Below, piece after piece: positions 22,359-30,661 of a DNA stretch of 64,000 nucleotides. Source of the stretch: Chloroflexota bacterium (lineage in GTDB: Bacteria > Chloroflexota > Anaerolineae > Caldilineales > Caldilineaceae). The notes below the pieces were generated by a model, which was not told the origin of the DNA, did no database searches, and saw only the letters and a list, made by a program, of their open reading frames with translations. Within the stretch, counting starts at the first letter, position 1; every line of letters begins with the position of its first letter. The position numbers and the translations under genes were made by a program. The DNA is taken from the NCBI GenBank assembly GCA_016861025.1, contig BOKO01000009.1, positions 124,001 to 188,000 of the forward strand, in the 5' to 3' direction.

Positions 22359-22435
<77 letters not shown>

Positions 22436-22440
22436 AAAAC

Positions 22441-22532
22441 TTATCAGACGGTAGCGGAGACCCGGTTTCCCAGTGCAGCACACTGGAGACCGGGTCTCCG
22501 CCATTCTACGACCTGGCTTTTATTGTCGGACG
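22441..22532. promoter_or_regulatory. Region between attL and int1 with large hairpin and two half-sites
   Basis: A long hairpin pairs GCGGAGACCCGG (22454-22465) with CCGGGTCTCCGC (22490-22501) and extends inward through CAGTG/CACTG. It is flanked by right-half copies of the prophage 27-bp motif: TTATCAGACG at 22441-22450 and TTGTCGGACG at 22523-22532. The hairpin may terminate tRNA-operon readthrough before int1; it may also be part of the attachment-site arm region. Confidence 0.6.
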
Positions 22533-22564
22533 TTCATAACCACTGACCGCATGGAGGGGAGATC

Positions 22565-23494
22565 ATGAACTGGCAAACCGCCGTCGAGGGCTACTGGCTC
22601 GAAAAGCGCAAAAACGTCAGTGAGGCGACGTTCCAGGACTACGACCGCACCTTCCGTCGGTTCGCCGACTATCACGGTGCCGACCTGCCGCCGGTCGAGC
22701 ATATCGGCGCCGTTCACGTGCGCGCCTATCTGAATCATCTGAAAGAGGAGAAGCAATTGTCCGACAAATCGCTGCTCAACGCCTGGGTTGCGCTCAGCAG
22801 CTTCTGGACATGGGCCGAACATGAATTGAAACTGACTCACGCCCTCCGTGGACGCGTCGCCCGGCCACGCTACCGGCGCCCAGCCATCGAACCCTACAGC
22901 CGCGCCGACATCAACGCCATGCTCAACGTCATCGGCAAAAACGCCGTGTGGACATCCAAAAATGGCCGCCGGGTCGAGGAGTCCCGCAGCACCGCGCACC
23001 GTGACCGAGCCATCCTACTCACCTTGCTCGACACCGGCATACGCGCCAGCGAACTCTGCGACCTGCTCATCAGTGACTACGACACCAAAACCGGACGCCT
23101 GCACATTCGCCACGGCAAAGGCAACAAATCCCGCTTCGTCTGGTGCGGCGACGCTGCCCGCAAAGCCCTCTGGCGCTACCTGGCCGAGCGCCCCGACGCC
23201 AGGCCGGAGCACCCGCTTTTTGCCACCCGCACCAACCAGGCGCTTGACCGCAACAACCTACGTCACATGCTCGCAGCCTGCGCCCAGCGCGCCGGTGTGG
23301 ACGGCGTCACCGTCCACCGCTTCCGCCACACCTTCGCCATCACTTTCCTGCGCAATGGCGGCAGCGTATTGGAATTGCAGCGTCTCCTCGGTCATGAGCG
23401 CATGGATACCCTGCGCATCTACGTCACCCTCGCCGAGTCCGACCTTCAGGCCGCCCAGCGCCGCGCAAGCCCCGCCGACAACTGGCGCCTCTAA
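22565..23494 (+). CDS. int: Tyrosine recombinase / integrase 1
   Basis: This 309-residue XerC/D-like recombinase has a SAM-like N-terminal core-binding domain and the full catalytic set: Arg in TGIRASELCDL, Lys in GKGNKSRFVWC, HRFRHTFA, LLGHERMDT, and the nucleophile Tyr in LRIYVTLAESD. ATG follows GGAGGGGAGATC. It lies 130 bp inside attL, where an integrase is expected, and is the only sizeable rightward gene in the left half of the prophage. Its stop overlaps the stop of the convergent tail gene by two bases. Confidence 0.93.
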   Translation: MNWQTAVEGYWLEKRKNVSEATFQDYDRTFRRFADYHGADLPPVEHIGAVHVRAYLNHLKEEKQLSDKSLLNAWVALSSFWTWAEHELKLTHALRGRVARPRYRRPAIEPYSRADINAMLNVIGKNAVWTSKNGRRVEESRSTAHRDRAILLTLLDTGIRASELCDLLISDYDTKTGRLHIRHGKGNKSRFVWCGDAARKALWRYLAERPDARPEHPLFATRTNQALDRNNLRHMLAACAQRAGVDGVTVHRFRHTFAITFLRNGGSVLELQRLLGHERMDTLRIYVTLAESDLQAAQRRASPADNWRL

Positions 23495-23850
23495 CTGCTC
23501 GGCGGTTCGGCGCGCTCCCACGCGACGGCGCAGCCTGTCACCCGATACAGCATCCCCGGCGCTAACCAAAACACCGTGTTGAGGTCTTTGACGCCCCACG
23601 GGCCAGGAGGATCGGGCAAATTGACGGCGTCGTTGACGCCCGACGGGTCTTGCAGTTGTCCTGTTGAGGCATACAGCAGCCAGCGATGCATCCGAAAAAA
23701 ATACCACACAGACCCAGGCCCACCCCACTCTGCCGCCATCAACTCCCGTCTGACGCCCCCTAGCGCCCACAACGCAAGCTGGCTATTGCTGATAGCATTC
23801 AATTGCGCCGCTGTCGGCTTCGTCAACGGCTCAAACATTGCCACGCTCAT
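23491..23850 (-). CDS. Tail-associated protein with TAAQLN motif
   Basis: This 119-residue protein begins MSVAMFEPLTKPTAAQLNAI. Its neighbour upstream has a similar early motif (LSASQLN), which is common at the N-terminus of phage fibre or tail-tip proteins. The rest is rich in aromatic residues and short beta segments. ATG 23850 overlaps the upstream stop (ATGA), so it is translationally coupled. It is the last gene of the leftward tail operon; a role in the virion tip or fibre is inferred. Confidence 0.6.
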   Translation of the reverse strand: MSVAMFEPLTKPTAAQLNAISNSQLALWALGGVRRELMAAEWGGPGSVWYFFRMHRWLLYASTGQLQDPSGVNDAVNLPDPPGPWGVKDLNTVFWLAPGMLYRVTGCAVAWERAEPPSS

Positions 23851-24260
23851 ATCGCACTCTCCGACTCGCACATGTACAGCACGCTGGTCTCGTGATTGTC
23901 GTCAGCGACCACCTTCACCCGATACGCCACCCCTATCGTCAAGCCGAAACTGGATAAATCGACATTGCGAATGTGAACGCCTGCATTACCCTCGTATAAC
24001 GCAAAAACTAGCGTAGATTCGTAATAGATGCGCAAAGTCGATCCATTGCTCGGCAACACAAAATACACATACAGATTGTTAAAGGAGTGCACAACACGAA
24101 AAAATCTACTCTCGCCTGGTGAGAGCACCGTTTCTGGGAATCCCAAATTAACAGTCGCCAATCCCCCAGTCAACTCATTCTGATTCGACGCCAGAATATT
24201 CAACTGGCTGGCGCTGAGCACGTCGCCGTCGTAAAACGTTGGTGGCGTTTGAAAGCTCAT
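23847..24260 (-). CDS. Putative tail fibre/tip protein
   Basis: This 137-residue protein starts MSFQTPPTFYDGDVLSASQL; the DGDVLSASQLN phrase is frequent at the start of phage tail-tip and fibre proteins. The remainder is beta-rich. It sits between the repeat-bearing tail-tip protein and the last tail gene. A copy of the 27-bp prophage motif lies 6 bp upstream of its start. Receptor binding is possible but not shown. Confidence 0.6.
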   Translation of the reverse strand: MSFQTPPTFYDGDVLSASQLNILASNQNELTGGLATVNLGFPETVLSPGESRFFRVVHSFNNLYVYFVLPSNGSTLRIYYESTLVFALYEGNAGVHIRNVDLSSFGLTIGVAYRVKVVADDNHETSVLYMCESESAI

Positions 24261-24265
24261 ACAAT

Positions 24266-24292
24266 CCTCCTACAATAAACAATTGTCAGTCG
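24266..24292. promoter_or_regulatory. 27-bp prophage motif, copy 1
   Basis: CCTCCTACAA, seven bases, TTGTCAGTCG. The left arm is degenerate and the right arm good. It lies between the tail-tip and fibre genes, just upstream of the fibre start. Confidence 0.7.
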
Positions 24293-24307
24293 GTCGGCTG
24301 TCCTAAC

Positions 24308-26647
24308 TCAATAAAACAAATATGCGGTATCAACGCCGCTGGCGCCCAGACGATGCGTCCCCAGCACGAAAAAGGGCGAATGACTTGCCATCAGACTGTC
24401 TGTTTCCAGCACAGCGATATTCTGTCGAAAGCCGTTGCGATCACAGCGCCAGTCCAGCCCGGCGACAATGCCGCTGATGGGAGTAGCGATGATTGCATCC
24501 TGATAATTTATCTGCACCGGATGCCCTAGCCGGATGTCAGGTCGATCAACATTCTGCGCCGATACGTGCGGCTGTGGTCTCTCCTGGCGGCGAAGAAAAT
24601 AGCGCGCCAGCGTCTGCGCCTGCGTGTCGCTCTGGATATACGCATTCTGCTTGATGCGCCGGCGACGCCGTGGCCGTCCATTCCAAAACGATGCAGCGCT
24701 GTTTTCTTCAATCTCCAGGCTGGTCGCGCTGTCTAGTAGCTGTCCATTCAGATGCATAGTGGAAGCTGTGAAATACGCAATCTGGTTCGTCGGATTGGAC
24801 AGCACAAGCTTGACGCGCTGCGTGTAATAAGTGGGTGTGACCGTCACTTCGGGCAGCGTCGCACCGTATGCATTGACAGCCGTCGCCATCAGCGTGGGTG
24901 TAGACGCCAACGGTGCAGAAAGAGTCGCCCAGATCGTGCTACTGACGCCGGGCTGCACAACAATCGGCGCATCGGGCTTCCATATCTCGGCGCTCGGAAG
25001 GGGCTGGCGCAGCATAACCTCAACCGTCACATCGGAATACAGTTCACGCGCTGGCCGGGCAATCATGATTCCGGCCAGATTGGTTTGATCCAGCCAAAGC
25101 GTCGTCTGGGCGCCATAATGTTGCGTCAGCGCGGCTGAAGTGATGGTAGTCAGATTGTGATAGTGCAGCTTCCCGTCAGCGTCGCAATAGAACCAGCCTC
25201 CACACGCCGCCACCATCTCCCAAATCTGGTCAAGCACTGATTCTTCGTCCAGCCACACATAGCGAATCGGGAAAATGCCGTTGTCGATTGTAGCGCGCAC
25301 ACCGGGATGCGCGGCGGCGTAGCTGCGAGTCACAAAATCTGTTCCGTCCACCATTCCCGCCATTTCCAACAACCGCACAATATGAAAATCTTCCGTATGC
25401 GCCTGGCTGTTATCAGCCAGAAAATTCACCAACAGCGTCGAACGAAGATCGTTCAGCAGTATTTCCTCGCGGCCACGGCATTCCAGTGTAACCGTAGCGG
25501 ACTCCGTCGCCGTGCCGCCCGATTCGTTCAGTTCGCGAATTACACCTGTAAATATCCGGTGCGCCACGCCATCAACCGTCACATGAATGCGCACCGGCGC
25601 AAAAGTAACGCCGGAGGACAACACAATGTCTAACGGTGAATAGGGGTTGCCTAGACTGTATCGCCCGTCGTCGTTCGCCAGCATAACGCGTGCGGTCGCC
25701 ACTGCCCCACGTCCCCCGGCCAGCAATGCATCGGGCGCCACCAGGCTGTGTTGTCCCTGTGCGCTGATCACGCGATTACTTTCATTGAACCATGCACCGG
25801 TGCGCGCCCAATCGACTTCTACAGTAATGTTGACCTGGCGTGTCGTGCTCATGCCGCCTCCTACTGTTTGTGCGCCTCCTGTGGCGAGAATAGTGGTTGG
25901 CGCCACCGTCGCCAGGCTCGCCGCCAATGTCGTAAATAGTTGATTGCCTGCTTTCGCCGCTGCCGGTGAAACTATTTTCCCCTTCGCCGGCGCTGGCGCT
26001 GGCGGGCGATCTGTTTTGCCGCTGGCAGGTAGCAAAATCGTCAGCCGCACCAGTGCACCGGCTTTTGTGCTGCGCACCTTCACCAGGCCCGTCAGCCGCA
26101 CCAGTGCACCGGCTTTTGTGCTGCGCACCTTCACCAGGCCCGCCAACCGACCCAGCGCACCGGCCTTTGTGCTGCGCACCTTCACCAGGCCCGTTAACCG
26201 ACCCAGCGCACCGACCTGCGTACTGCGCATATGTGGCGTCTCGATGCGCACCAGCACTCCGGCTTGCGTGCTGCGCACATGTGGCGGCTCGACGCGCACC
26301 AATACACCAGCCTGCGTGCTGCGCACCTCCGGCGGCTCGATGCGCACCAACACCCCGGCCTGCGTGGTGCGCACCTGCGGCGGCTCGATGCGCACCACCA
26401 CTCCAGCCTGCGTGCTGCGCACCTCGTTCGATGGTTCGCCATCTGGTGCAATACGCACCAGCGCACCGGCTTGCGTCGCTCGCATCTCGGCAATCGTCAG
26501 CCGCACCAGCGCACCGGCTTTTGTGCTGCGCACCTTCGCAAGACCTGCCAACCGGCCAAGTGCACCGGCCTTTGTGCTGCGCACCTCCGCAAGACCTGCC
26601 AACCGGGCAACGGCGCCCGCTTTGGTGACACGCATCGTTTCAGCCAT
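24308..26647 (-). CDS. Tail tip / hub protein with twelve N-terminal repeats
   Basis: This 779-residue protein has two parts. Residues 1-205 are twelve near-identical units of 16-17 residues (VRSTKAGALVRLTGLVK or VRSTQAGVLVRIEPP). After a Pro/Lys linker the rest resembles siphovirus tail-tip or hub proteins: VNITVEVDWARTGAWFNESN, a strand-rich domain with GVIRELNESG, and a C-terminal region with RYFLRRQERPQPHVSAQ and GHPVQINYQD. Position after the tape measure and a LamG-like gene agrees with a distal tail protein. The repeat array is unusual. Confidence 0.7.
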   Translation of the reverse strand: MAETMRVTKAGAVARLAGLAEVRSTKAGALGRLAGLAKVRSTKAGALVRLTIAEMRATQAGALVRIAPDGEPSNEVRSTQAGVVVRIEPPQVRTTQAGVLVRIEPPEVRSTQAGVLVRVEPPHVRSTQAGVLVRIETPHMRSTQVGALGRLTGLVKVRSTKAGALGRLAGLVKVRSTKAGALVRLTGLVKVRSTKAGALVRLTILLPASGKTDRPPAPAPAKGKIVSPAAAKAGNQLFTTLAASLATVAPTTILATGGAQTVGGGMSTTRQVNITVEVDWARTGAWFNESNRVISAQGQHSLVAPDALLAGGRGAVATARVMLANDDGRYSLGNPYSPLDIVLSSGVTFAPVRIHVTVDGVAHRIFTGVIRELNESGGTATESATVTLECRGREEILLNDLRSTLLVNFLADNSQAHTEDFHIVRLLEMAGMVDGTDFVTRSYAAAHPGVRATIDNGIFPIRYVWLDEESVLDQIWEMVAACGGWFYCDADGKLHYHNLTTITSAALTQHYGAQTTLWLDQTNLAGIMIARPARELYSDVTVEVMLRQPLPSAEIWKPDAPIVVQPGVSSTIWATLSAPLASTPTLMATAVNAYGATLPEVTVTPTYYTQRVKLVLSNPTNQIAYFTASTMHLNGQLLDSATSLEIEENSAASFWNGRPRRRRRIKQNAYIQSDTQAQTLARYFLRRQERPQPHVSAQNVDRPDIRLGHPVQINYQDAIIATPISGIVAGLDWRCDRNGFRQNIAVLETDSLMASHSPFFVLGTHRLGASGVDTAYLFY
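26038..26640 (-). repeat. Twelve-unit coding minisatellite in the tail-tip gene
   Basis: Twelve tandem 48-51-bp units encode VRSTxAGxLxRL-type peptides. Units at the two ends share the sequence GLVK or GLAK, and the central ones have EPP. Neighbouring units with nearly identical DNA (for example around 26070-26200) suggest recent duplication. Confidence 0.9.
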
Positions 26648-26687
26648 CAGAAATAATTTTTCTGTGAACTTCCCTTACGTCCCCCGC

Positions 26688-27698
26688 TTACGAAAACGAA
26701 CCGGCAGATTTGATCCCGAACGTTGCGTCGTTGAACAACGCCTGCGTCCACGGCTGCGCCGAAGGCGTTTGATTCATCGATTCCCAGATGTAGATGTAGC
26801 TTGCGCCCGGCGTTTTGGCCGCGCTCTCTACAACATTGCTTCCATCCGACGCCACCAGCTTTATCTGAGGACCTGACGCCGTCACCTTCGTTAGCACAAT
26901 CGGGATCGCAGCCCGGATCGAATAGCCTGTCGGCACAGTAATGTCACTGGTTGCATACAAATCCAGTTGGTCAGCAGCGTTACTCAACACATAGGTTACA
27001 TCATCATCCGGCACGCCATCATCTACGCAATCGTAATTATTGGCCGCCCCTACCGGCGTCCAGTTGCTAGAACTCCCGGCGCCGTTGACCGCGCTAAACA
27101 GGAAACGATCCGTTGGCGGTGGAACATCGACGGTGATACCGCCATCAATGTAGAAATCGTCTAAATAGGCTGTCACTGCCCATTGCCCACCGAAGTACGC
27201 CTCATTGACAGGGCTGGTTAAATCCTGCGCCCAGGTCAGTCTAGGCAAACCATCCACATAGAACGTGCATGAACCATTCTGAATATAGACCAGCCCGATA
27301 TGCATCCACATATTAGTAGAGCTTACTCCACACGCTACAGCCGACGCCTGCGTGACTTTCGTCCCGTTGATCCACATTTCGACATCAGCCGTCGAGTAAT
27401 TCCAACGGATTTCCGCCACCACTGTCGATGAGTTCCGCAAGCGAAAAAACGTAGAGGGTGTGCCAGTGCTCGATGTGCTTCTGCCGTTGTGGTTCAGCCA
27501 GGCGCCGCAGCGCAGCCCCGTCTGAGCGGGAAACGCATGTCCGATTAGCGCAGTTTGACTCGTTAAATTGAACGCCACCGAGTACGCCCCTGTCATTGCC
27601 TTCGTGCTGCTGATCGCCGGAGTAGCCGTCCCGATCTGCCCCGTCCACTCTCGAACATCCCGCAGTTCCCCGGTAATTTGCCCCAATGGTGTGCTCAT
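26688..27698 (-). CDS. LamG/concanavalin-like phage tail protein
   Basis: This 336-residue protein contains a beta-sandwich of the LamG/concanavalin A-like type: GAWLNHNGRSTS, WMHIGLVYIQNGSCTFYVDG, and TAYLDDFYIDGGI, where the last is the typical closing strand. The C-terminal half (after residue 195) is another beta-rich domain. Such modules bind carbohydrates, so a receptor-binding or fibre role is likely. Its position between tail-tip and distal tail genes supports this. Confidence 0.65.
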   Translation of the reverse strand: MSTPLGQITGELRDVREWTGQIGTATPAISSTKAMTGAYSVAFNLTSQTALIGHAFPAQTGLRCGAWLNHNGRSTSSTGTPSTFFRLRNSSTVVAEIRWNYSTADVEMWINGTKVTQASAVACGVSSTNMWMHIGLVYIQNGSCTFYVDGLPRLTWAQDLTSPVNEAYFGGQWAVTAYLDDFYIDGGITVDVPPPTDRFLFSAVNGAGSSSNWTPVGAANNYDCVDDGVPDDDVTYVLSNAADQLDLYATSDITVPTGYSIRAAIPIVLTKVTASGPQIKLVASDGSNVVESAAKTPGASYIYIWESMNQTPSAQPWTQALFNDATFGIKSAGSFS

Positions 27699-27736
27699 TC
27701 TTCACTCCTCATCTCACCCGTAACTTGTGACTCAAC

Positions 27737-27763
27737 TGTCCCACAATAAATTCTTATCAGACG
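27737..27763. promoter_or_regulatory. 27-bp prophage motif, copy 2
   Basis: TGTCCCACAA, seven bases, TTATCAGACG. It lies in the gap between the distal tail gene and the LamG-like gene. Confidence 0.85.
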
Positions 27764-27776
27764 ATCACGCCCTCCC

Positions 27777-28139
27777 CTACGCTTCCCACAACTCGAACGA
27801 GCAGCGCCAAAGCAAAACCCCACCAGCCAAGCTCGTTTTGTATGACTCCTTTCTCAGTCCAGGATTCGGCCCGGCGTTCACCGTGCACTGCATACCGTCC
27901 GGCCCCACGAACAACATATCTCCTTCCACCACTGCGCGGTATGCGGTTTCCAATCCGGCTAGTTCCATCGGGTCGAGCGCTACCCACGCTAGACTGATCC
28001 GGCGTTTGGGCTCGCTCGCCATCAAATCCCGCCGGATTTTCCCCGATGCCAGCGTCACCGCCCCGCCGATGTATTCAACGGTGATGCTATAGCTGCTGAT
28101 CGGTGGCAGCGTATGTGCACCGATTTTGGCCGGTATCAT
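27777..28139 (-). CDS. Small distal-tail protein
   Basis: This 120-residue protein starts at ATG 28139, five bases after the tape measure stop. It has a beta-rich layout (LPPISSYSITVEYIGGAVTL then LVGPDG-like MLFVGPDGMQCTVNAGPNP). Length and place directly after the tape measure fit a distal tail or tail-tip adaptor. No precise family is recognised. A frame open to 28283 exists, but its upstream part is tape measure read out of frame. Confidence 0.6.
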   Translation of the reverse strand: MIPAKIGAHTLPPISSYSITVEYIGGAVTLASGKIRRDLMASEPKRRISLAWVALDPMELAGLETAYRAVVEGDMLFVGPDGMQCTVNAGPNPGLRKESYKTSLAGGVLLWRCSFELWEA

Positions 28140-28144
28140 AATCT

Positions 28145-30400
28145 CTACACTCCATCTGGCGCCGTCGTGCTGCTCTGTCGCGCTATCGCCGTCTGAATCA
28201 TCGGCAGCAGTTTTACCGTCAGCATCTCCAATAGTCCAATCGGCACGTTGTCGCCTACCGTCGTCATGAAACCCTCTCCCCACCAGGCGCCCACGACGGC
28301 GCCGGAAGAGCGCAGAGAACCTTCATTCTCTTTGAACGCCGTCGCAATCTTCGCCGTCGTTTCGGCCGCAATCCCGGCGCCGTCGATGCCATTTATAAAC
28401 TGCTCGCCTAAACCCGTGCCATCCGCACCGCCGATTCCCATCGCTCCCATTGTGCGCTGCACCTGTCCAAGACTGACGCCCATCTCCTGCGCCAACTCCT
28501 GCGCAATCTCCCCGGCCACCGCCGCCATACTCTGCTCACCGAGGATCATTTGCCGCACACGCTCCTTCACGGCGTCACGATCCAGCAACTCCGGGCGCAA
28601 ACCTGCCTGAAACTCCTTCAGAATCCGTGCCGCTGCACCCTGTGGATCGGCGCTGTTGGCAATCTCCTCGAAGATTGCCGGAACTTCCGCCTTGAACTCC
28701 TCCATCCACTCCTGATCACCCAGCCCATCGCGCATAATCGCCGCCAGCCGCCGGGCATTCTCATTGATCGCATCTTCCCTCGGCAGAAAATCAGCCGGAT
28801 CGACGCCCACGTCTAGCGAAAGCGATTGCGACAGGACGCCGCTCACTCGACTTTCCAGATTCTGGAACGCTCGATCCATGTCCGACAACCCGCCGCTGGC
28901 AAACTTCGACGCCGCCTTCTGCGCATCCGTTAGCCCGCCAACCAACCCCTCCAAACTCGCAAGTTGCCCTTCTGCCGCAACCTTGTTGAGAAACTGCGCT
29001 TCGGTCGTGGCGTCGAACGCCAACCCCATATTCCAGATGGCGTCGGTCGTTTCGCCCAGCATCGCCGCCACCTGCTGCGGGTCGGCGCCCATCTTCACCG
29101 CCTGCATCGCCAGCGACTCCGCACGGCTGATTGCGCCCTGACGGATATTCTGCAAATTGCCGAGCACGGGCGCCATATTTTTTAGCGCCGCATCCAGGTT
29201 CAACACAGCCGCTGTCATCGTGCTCACGTCAGATGCCGCCGCTCTGGTGGCGCCGCCCAACATCTGCACGCCATAGATCGAATCGTGCGTAGCCGCATTC
29301 TGGGCATACAGCGACCGCTGCAACGTGAGGATGCGCTCGTTCAGTTGATCGATAGCGACCTGCGAGGCTTGCGCCGCCTGCGCCTGGCCGTGCAGCACCT
29401 GATCCGCCTGCACAGCTTTCATGGCCGTAAGGCGTTCTTGCAGCGTCGCAATTTCCGCCGTCAATTCTTGCGCCGTGGGCGTCGCCAACCCAAACGCCAG
29501 TTGTAGCGAGCGCCCGGCATCCCCGGCGCTGCTGGCAATTTCCTGAATGCCCTGTCCCATCAGTGAAAAATAGCCGCCCAATAGCGCAAAAGAGGATGAC
29601 ATGTCGGCTGTGTCCGGGGAAATTGCCCCATTAACGGCGTCGGCAAGCGCCTGTGCAATTGCCGCCACCGCCGGACTGAACAACTCACCGAGCGCACTCT
29701 GCGCATTCTGAAGCGCTGTGTTCATCCGCTCGAAGCTCGACGCCGCATCGTCAACTACCTGGACGCCTTTTGTGCTGGCAAGTACAGCATTCAGCAGAGC
29801 CTGTTTCTTCTCGACATCAGTCAATTGTTCGGAGGTCTTGCCAAGACTTTGGGCGTATGCCTCAATCGCTTGCTGGGCGCCGACAATGCCCAGATTGTCC
29901 AGAATCTGCGGACTCATCCGCCCGATGCCCGTCACCAGGTCATTGACCGCTTGCGCAGCGCTGACGCCCACATCTCGCCCACGAATGATCGCCGCCTCGA
30001 CCAGCGCCGCCATCTCCTCGGCGGAATCAGCCACCCCCAGCACCAGCGCTCGGTTTGCCGCCATCATCAAATCGGCGTTGCTGACCGTGCCCCGGCTGGC
30101 TTCCTGCATCGCCCGCAGCATCGCTTGCCCGCTGGCGCCTACGCCAGACGCCAACCGCTCGAAGCTCGCTTCCATCCGCTGCGACTGGGCGCCCATCTCT
30201 CCCAGCGCCCACGCCGTTTGCACGGCCGTTATCGCCAAATCCTTCGCAGCGCCCACCCCTGCCAGCAGCCCGCCCGCCAGCACATGACCGACCATCGTTC
30301 CCGCTGCACCCATCTGATTCAGCGCACCTTGCACCTGCTTCAATACCGGGCTGGCTTTATCTTCCGCCGACAAACGAATTGTTACGCTTGGATTTGCCAT
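28145..30400 (-). CDS. Tape measure protein
   Basis: This 751-residue protein is the longest in the tail operon. It begins VTIRLSAEDKASPVLKQVQG, the usual start of many siphovirus tape measures, followed by a Gly/Ala-rich hydrophobic stretch (VGHVLAGGLLAGVGAAKD), long alpha-helical segments (AEIATLQERLTAMKAVQAD) and a C-terminal region with a hydrophobic patch. It sets tail length and is ejected during DNA entry. ATG 30400 is preferred over 30421. It follows the chaperone genes, interrupted only by the rightward mini-gene at 30464. Confidence 0.88.
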   Translation of the reverse strand: MANPSVTIRLSAEDKASPVLKQVQGALNQMGAAGTMVGHVLAGGLLAGVGAAKDLAITAVQTAWALGEMGAQSQRMEASFERLASGVGASGQAMLRAMQEASRGTVSNADLMMAANRALVLGVADSAEEMAALVEAAIIRGRDVGVSAAQAVNDLVTGIGRMSPQILDNLGIVGAQQAIEAYAQSLGKTSEQLTDVEKKQALLNAVLASTKGVQVVDDAASSFERMNTALQNAQSALGELFSPAVAAIAQALADAVNGAISPDTADMSSSFALLGGYFSLMGQGIQEIASSAGDAGRSLQLAFGLATPTAQELTAEIATLQERLTAMKAVQADQVLHGQAQAAQASQVAIDQLNERILTLQRSLYAQNAATHDSIYGVQMLGGATRAAASDVSTMTAAVLNLDAALKNMAPVLGNLQNIRQGAISRAESLAMQAVKMGADPQQVAAMLGETTDAIWNMGLAFDATTEAQFLNKVAAEGQLASLEGLVGGLTDAQKAASKFASGGLSDMDRAFQNLESRVSGVLSQSLSLDVGVDPADFLPREDAINENARRLAAIMRDGLGDQEWMEEFKAEVPAIFEEIANSADPQGAAARILKEFQAGLRPELLDRDAVKERVRQMILGEQSMAAVAGEIAQELAQEMGVSLGQVQRTMGAMGIGGADGTGLGEQFINGIDGAGIAAETTAKIATAFKENEGSLRSSGAVVGAWWGEGFMTTVGDNVPIGLLEMLTVKLLPMIQTAIARQSSTTAPDGV

Positions 30401-30439
30401 TGTCAGCTTTCCACCCGCCAAAAGTCCGATGACGCCATC

Positions 30440-30460
30440 ATGTCACCGTGCTATACTGAA
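30440..30460 (+). promoter_or_regulatory. -10 box for the 30464 mini-gene (leaderless)
   Basis: TATACT lies directly before GAAACC-ATG, so the predicted start of transcription falls on or next to the ATG. There is no Shine-Dalgarno sequence. The -35 region is not clear. Confidence 0.5.
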
Positions 30461-30463
30461 ACC

Positions 30464-30631
30464 ATGAACCAACCAGAAAAACGACCCATCATCATCAACA
30501 TCGACAACCAATCCATCTCCGCCGCCATCAAAGGCTTCCTGCTGGGCTACTTCGGCGTCATCGCTTTCACCCTCGCCCTCAGCGCCCTCTGCTGGCTCGG
30601 ACTCATCATCGCCGGTTTCTTCCTTCGCTGA
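30464..30631 (+). CDS. Tiny membrane protein on the opposite strand
   Basis: This 55-residue protein has a polar N-terminus (MNQPEKRPIIINIDNQSIS) and one long or two short membrane helices (FLLGYFGVIAFTLALSALCW then LGLIIAGFFLR). It is read rightward in the gap between tape measure and tail chaperone genes, against the whole leftward operon. It has its own -10 box six bases before ATG and is followed by a 27-bp motif. The set-up is typical of a moron expressed in the lysogen; superinfection exclusion is a reasonable guess, without direct evidence. Confidence 0.65.
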   Translation: MNQPEKRPIIINIDNQSISAAIKGFLLGYFGVIAFTLALSALCWLGLIIAGFFLR

Positions 30632-30634
30632 CAC

Positions 30635-30661
30635 CGTCCCACAATCGTTCATTGTCAGACG
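30635..30661. promoter_or_regulatory. 27-bp prophage motif, copy 3
   Basis: CGTCCCACAA, seven bases, TTGTCAGACG: both arms match the consensus. It lies between the rightward mini-gene and the 3' end of the tail chaperone frame. Confidence 0.9.

Noticed and set aside
25944..26876. A 310-codon plus-strand frame with striking Cys/Ala-rich repeats
   Set aside because: It mirrors the twelve-unit repeat of the tail-tip gene on the minus strand; it has no domain or ribosome binding site.
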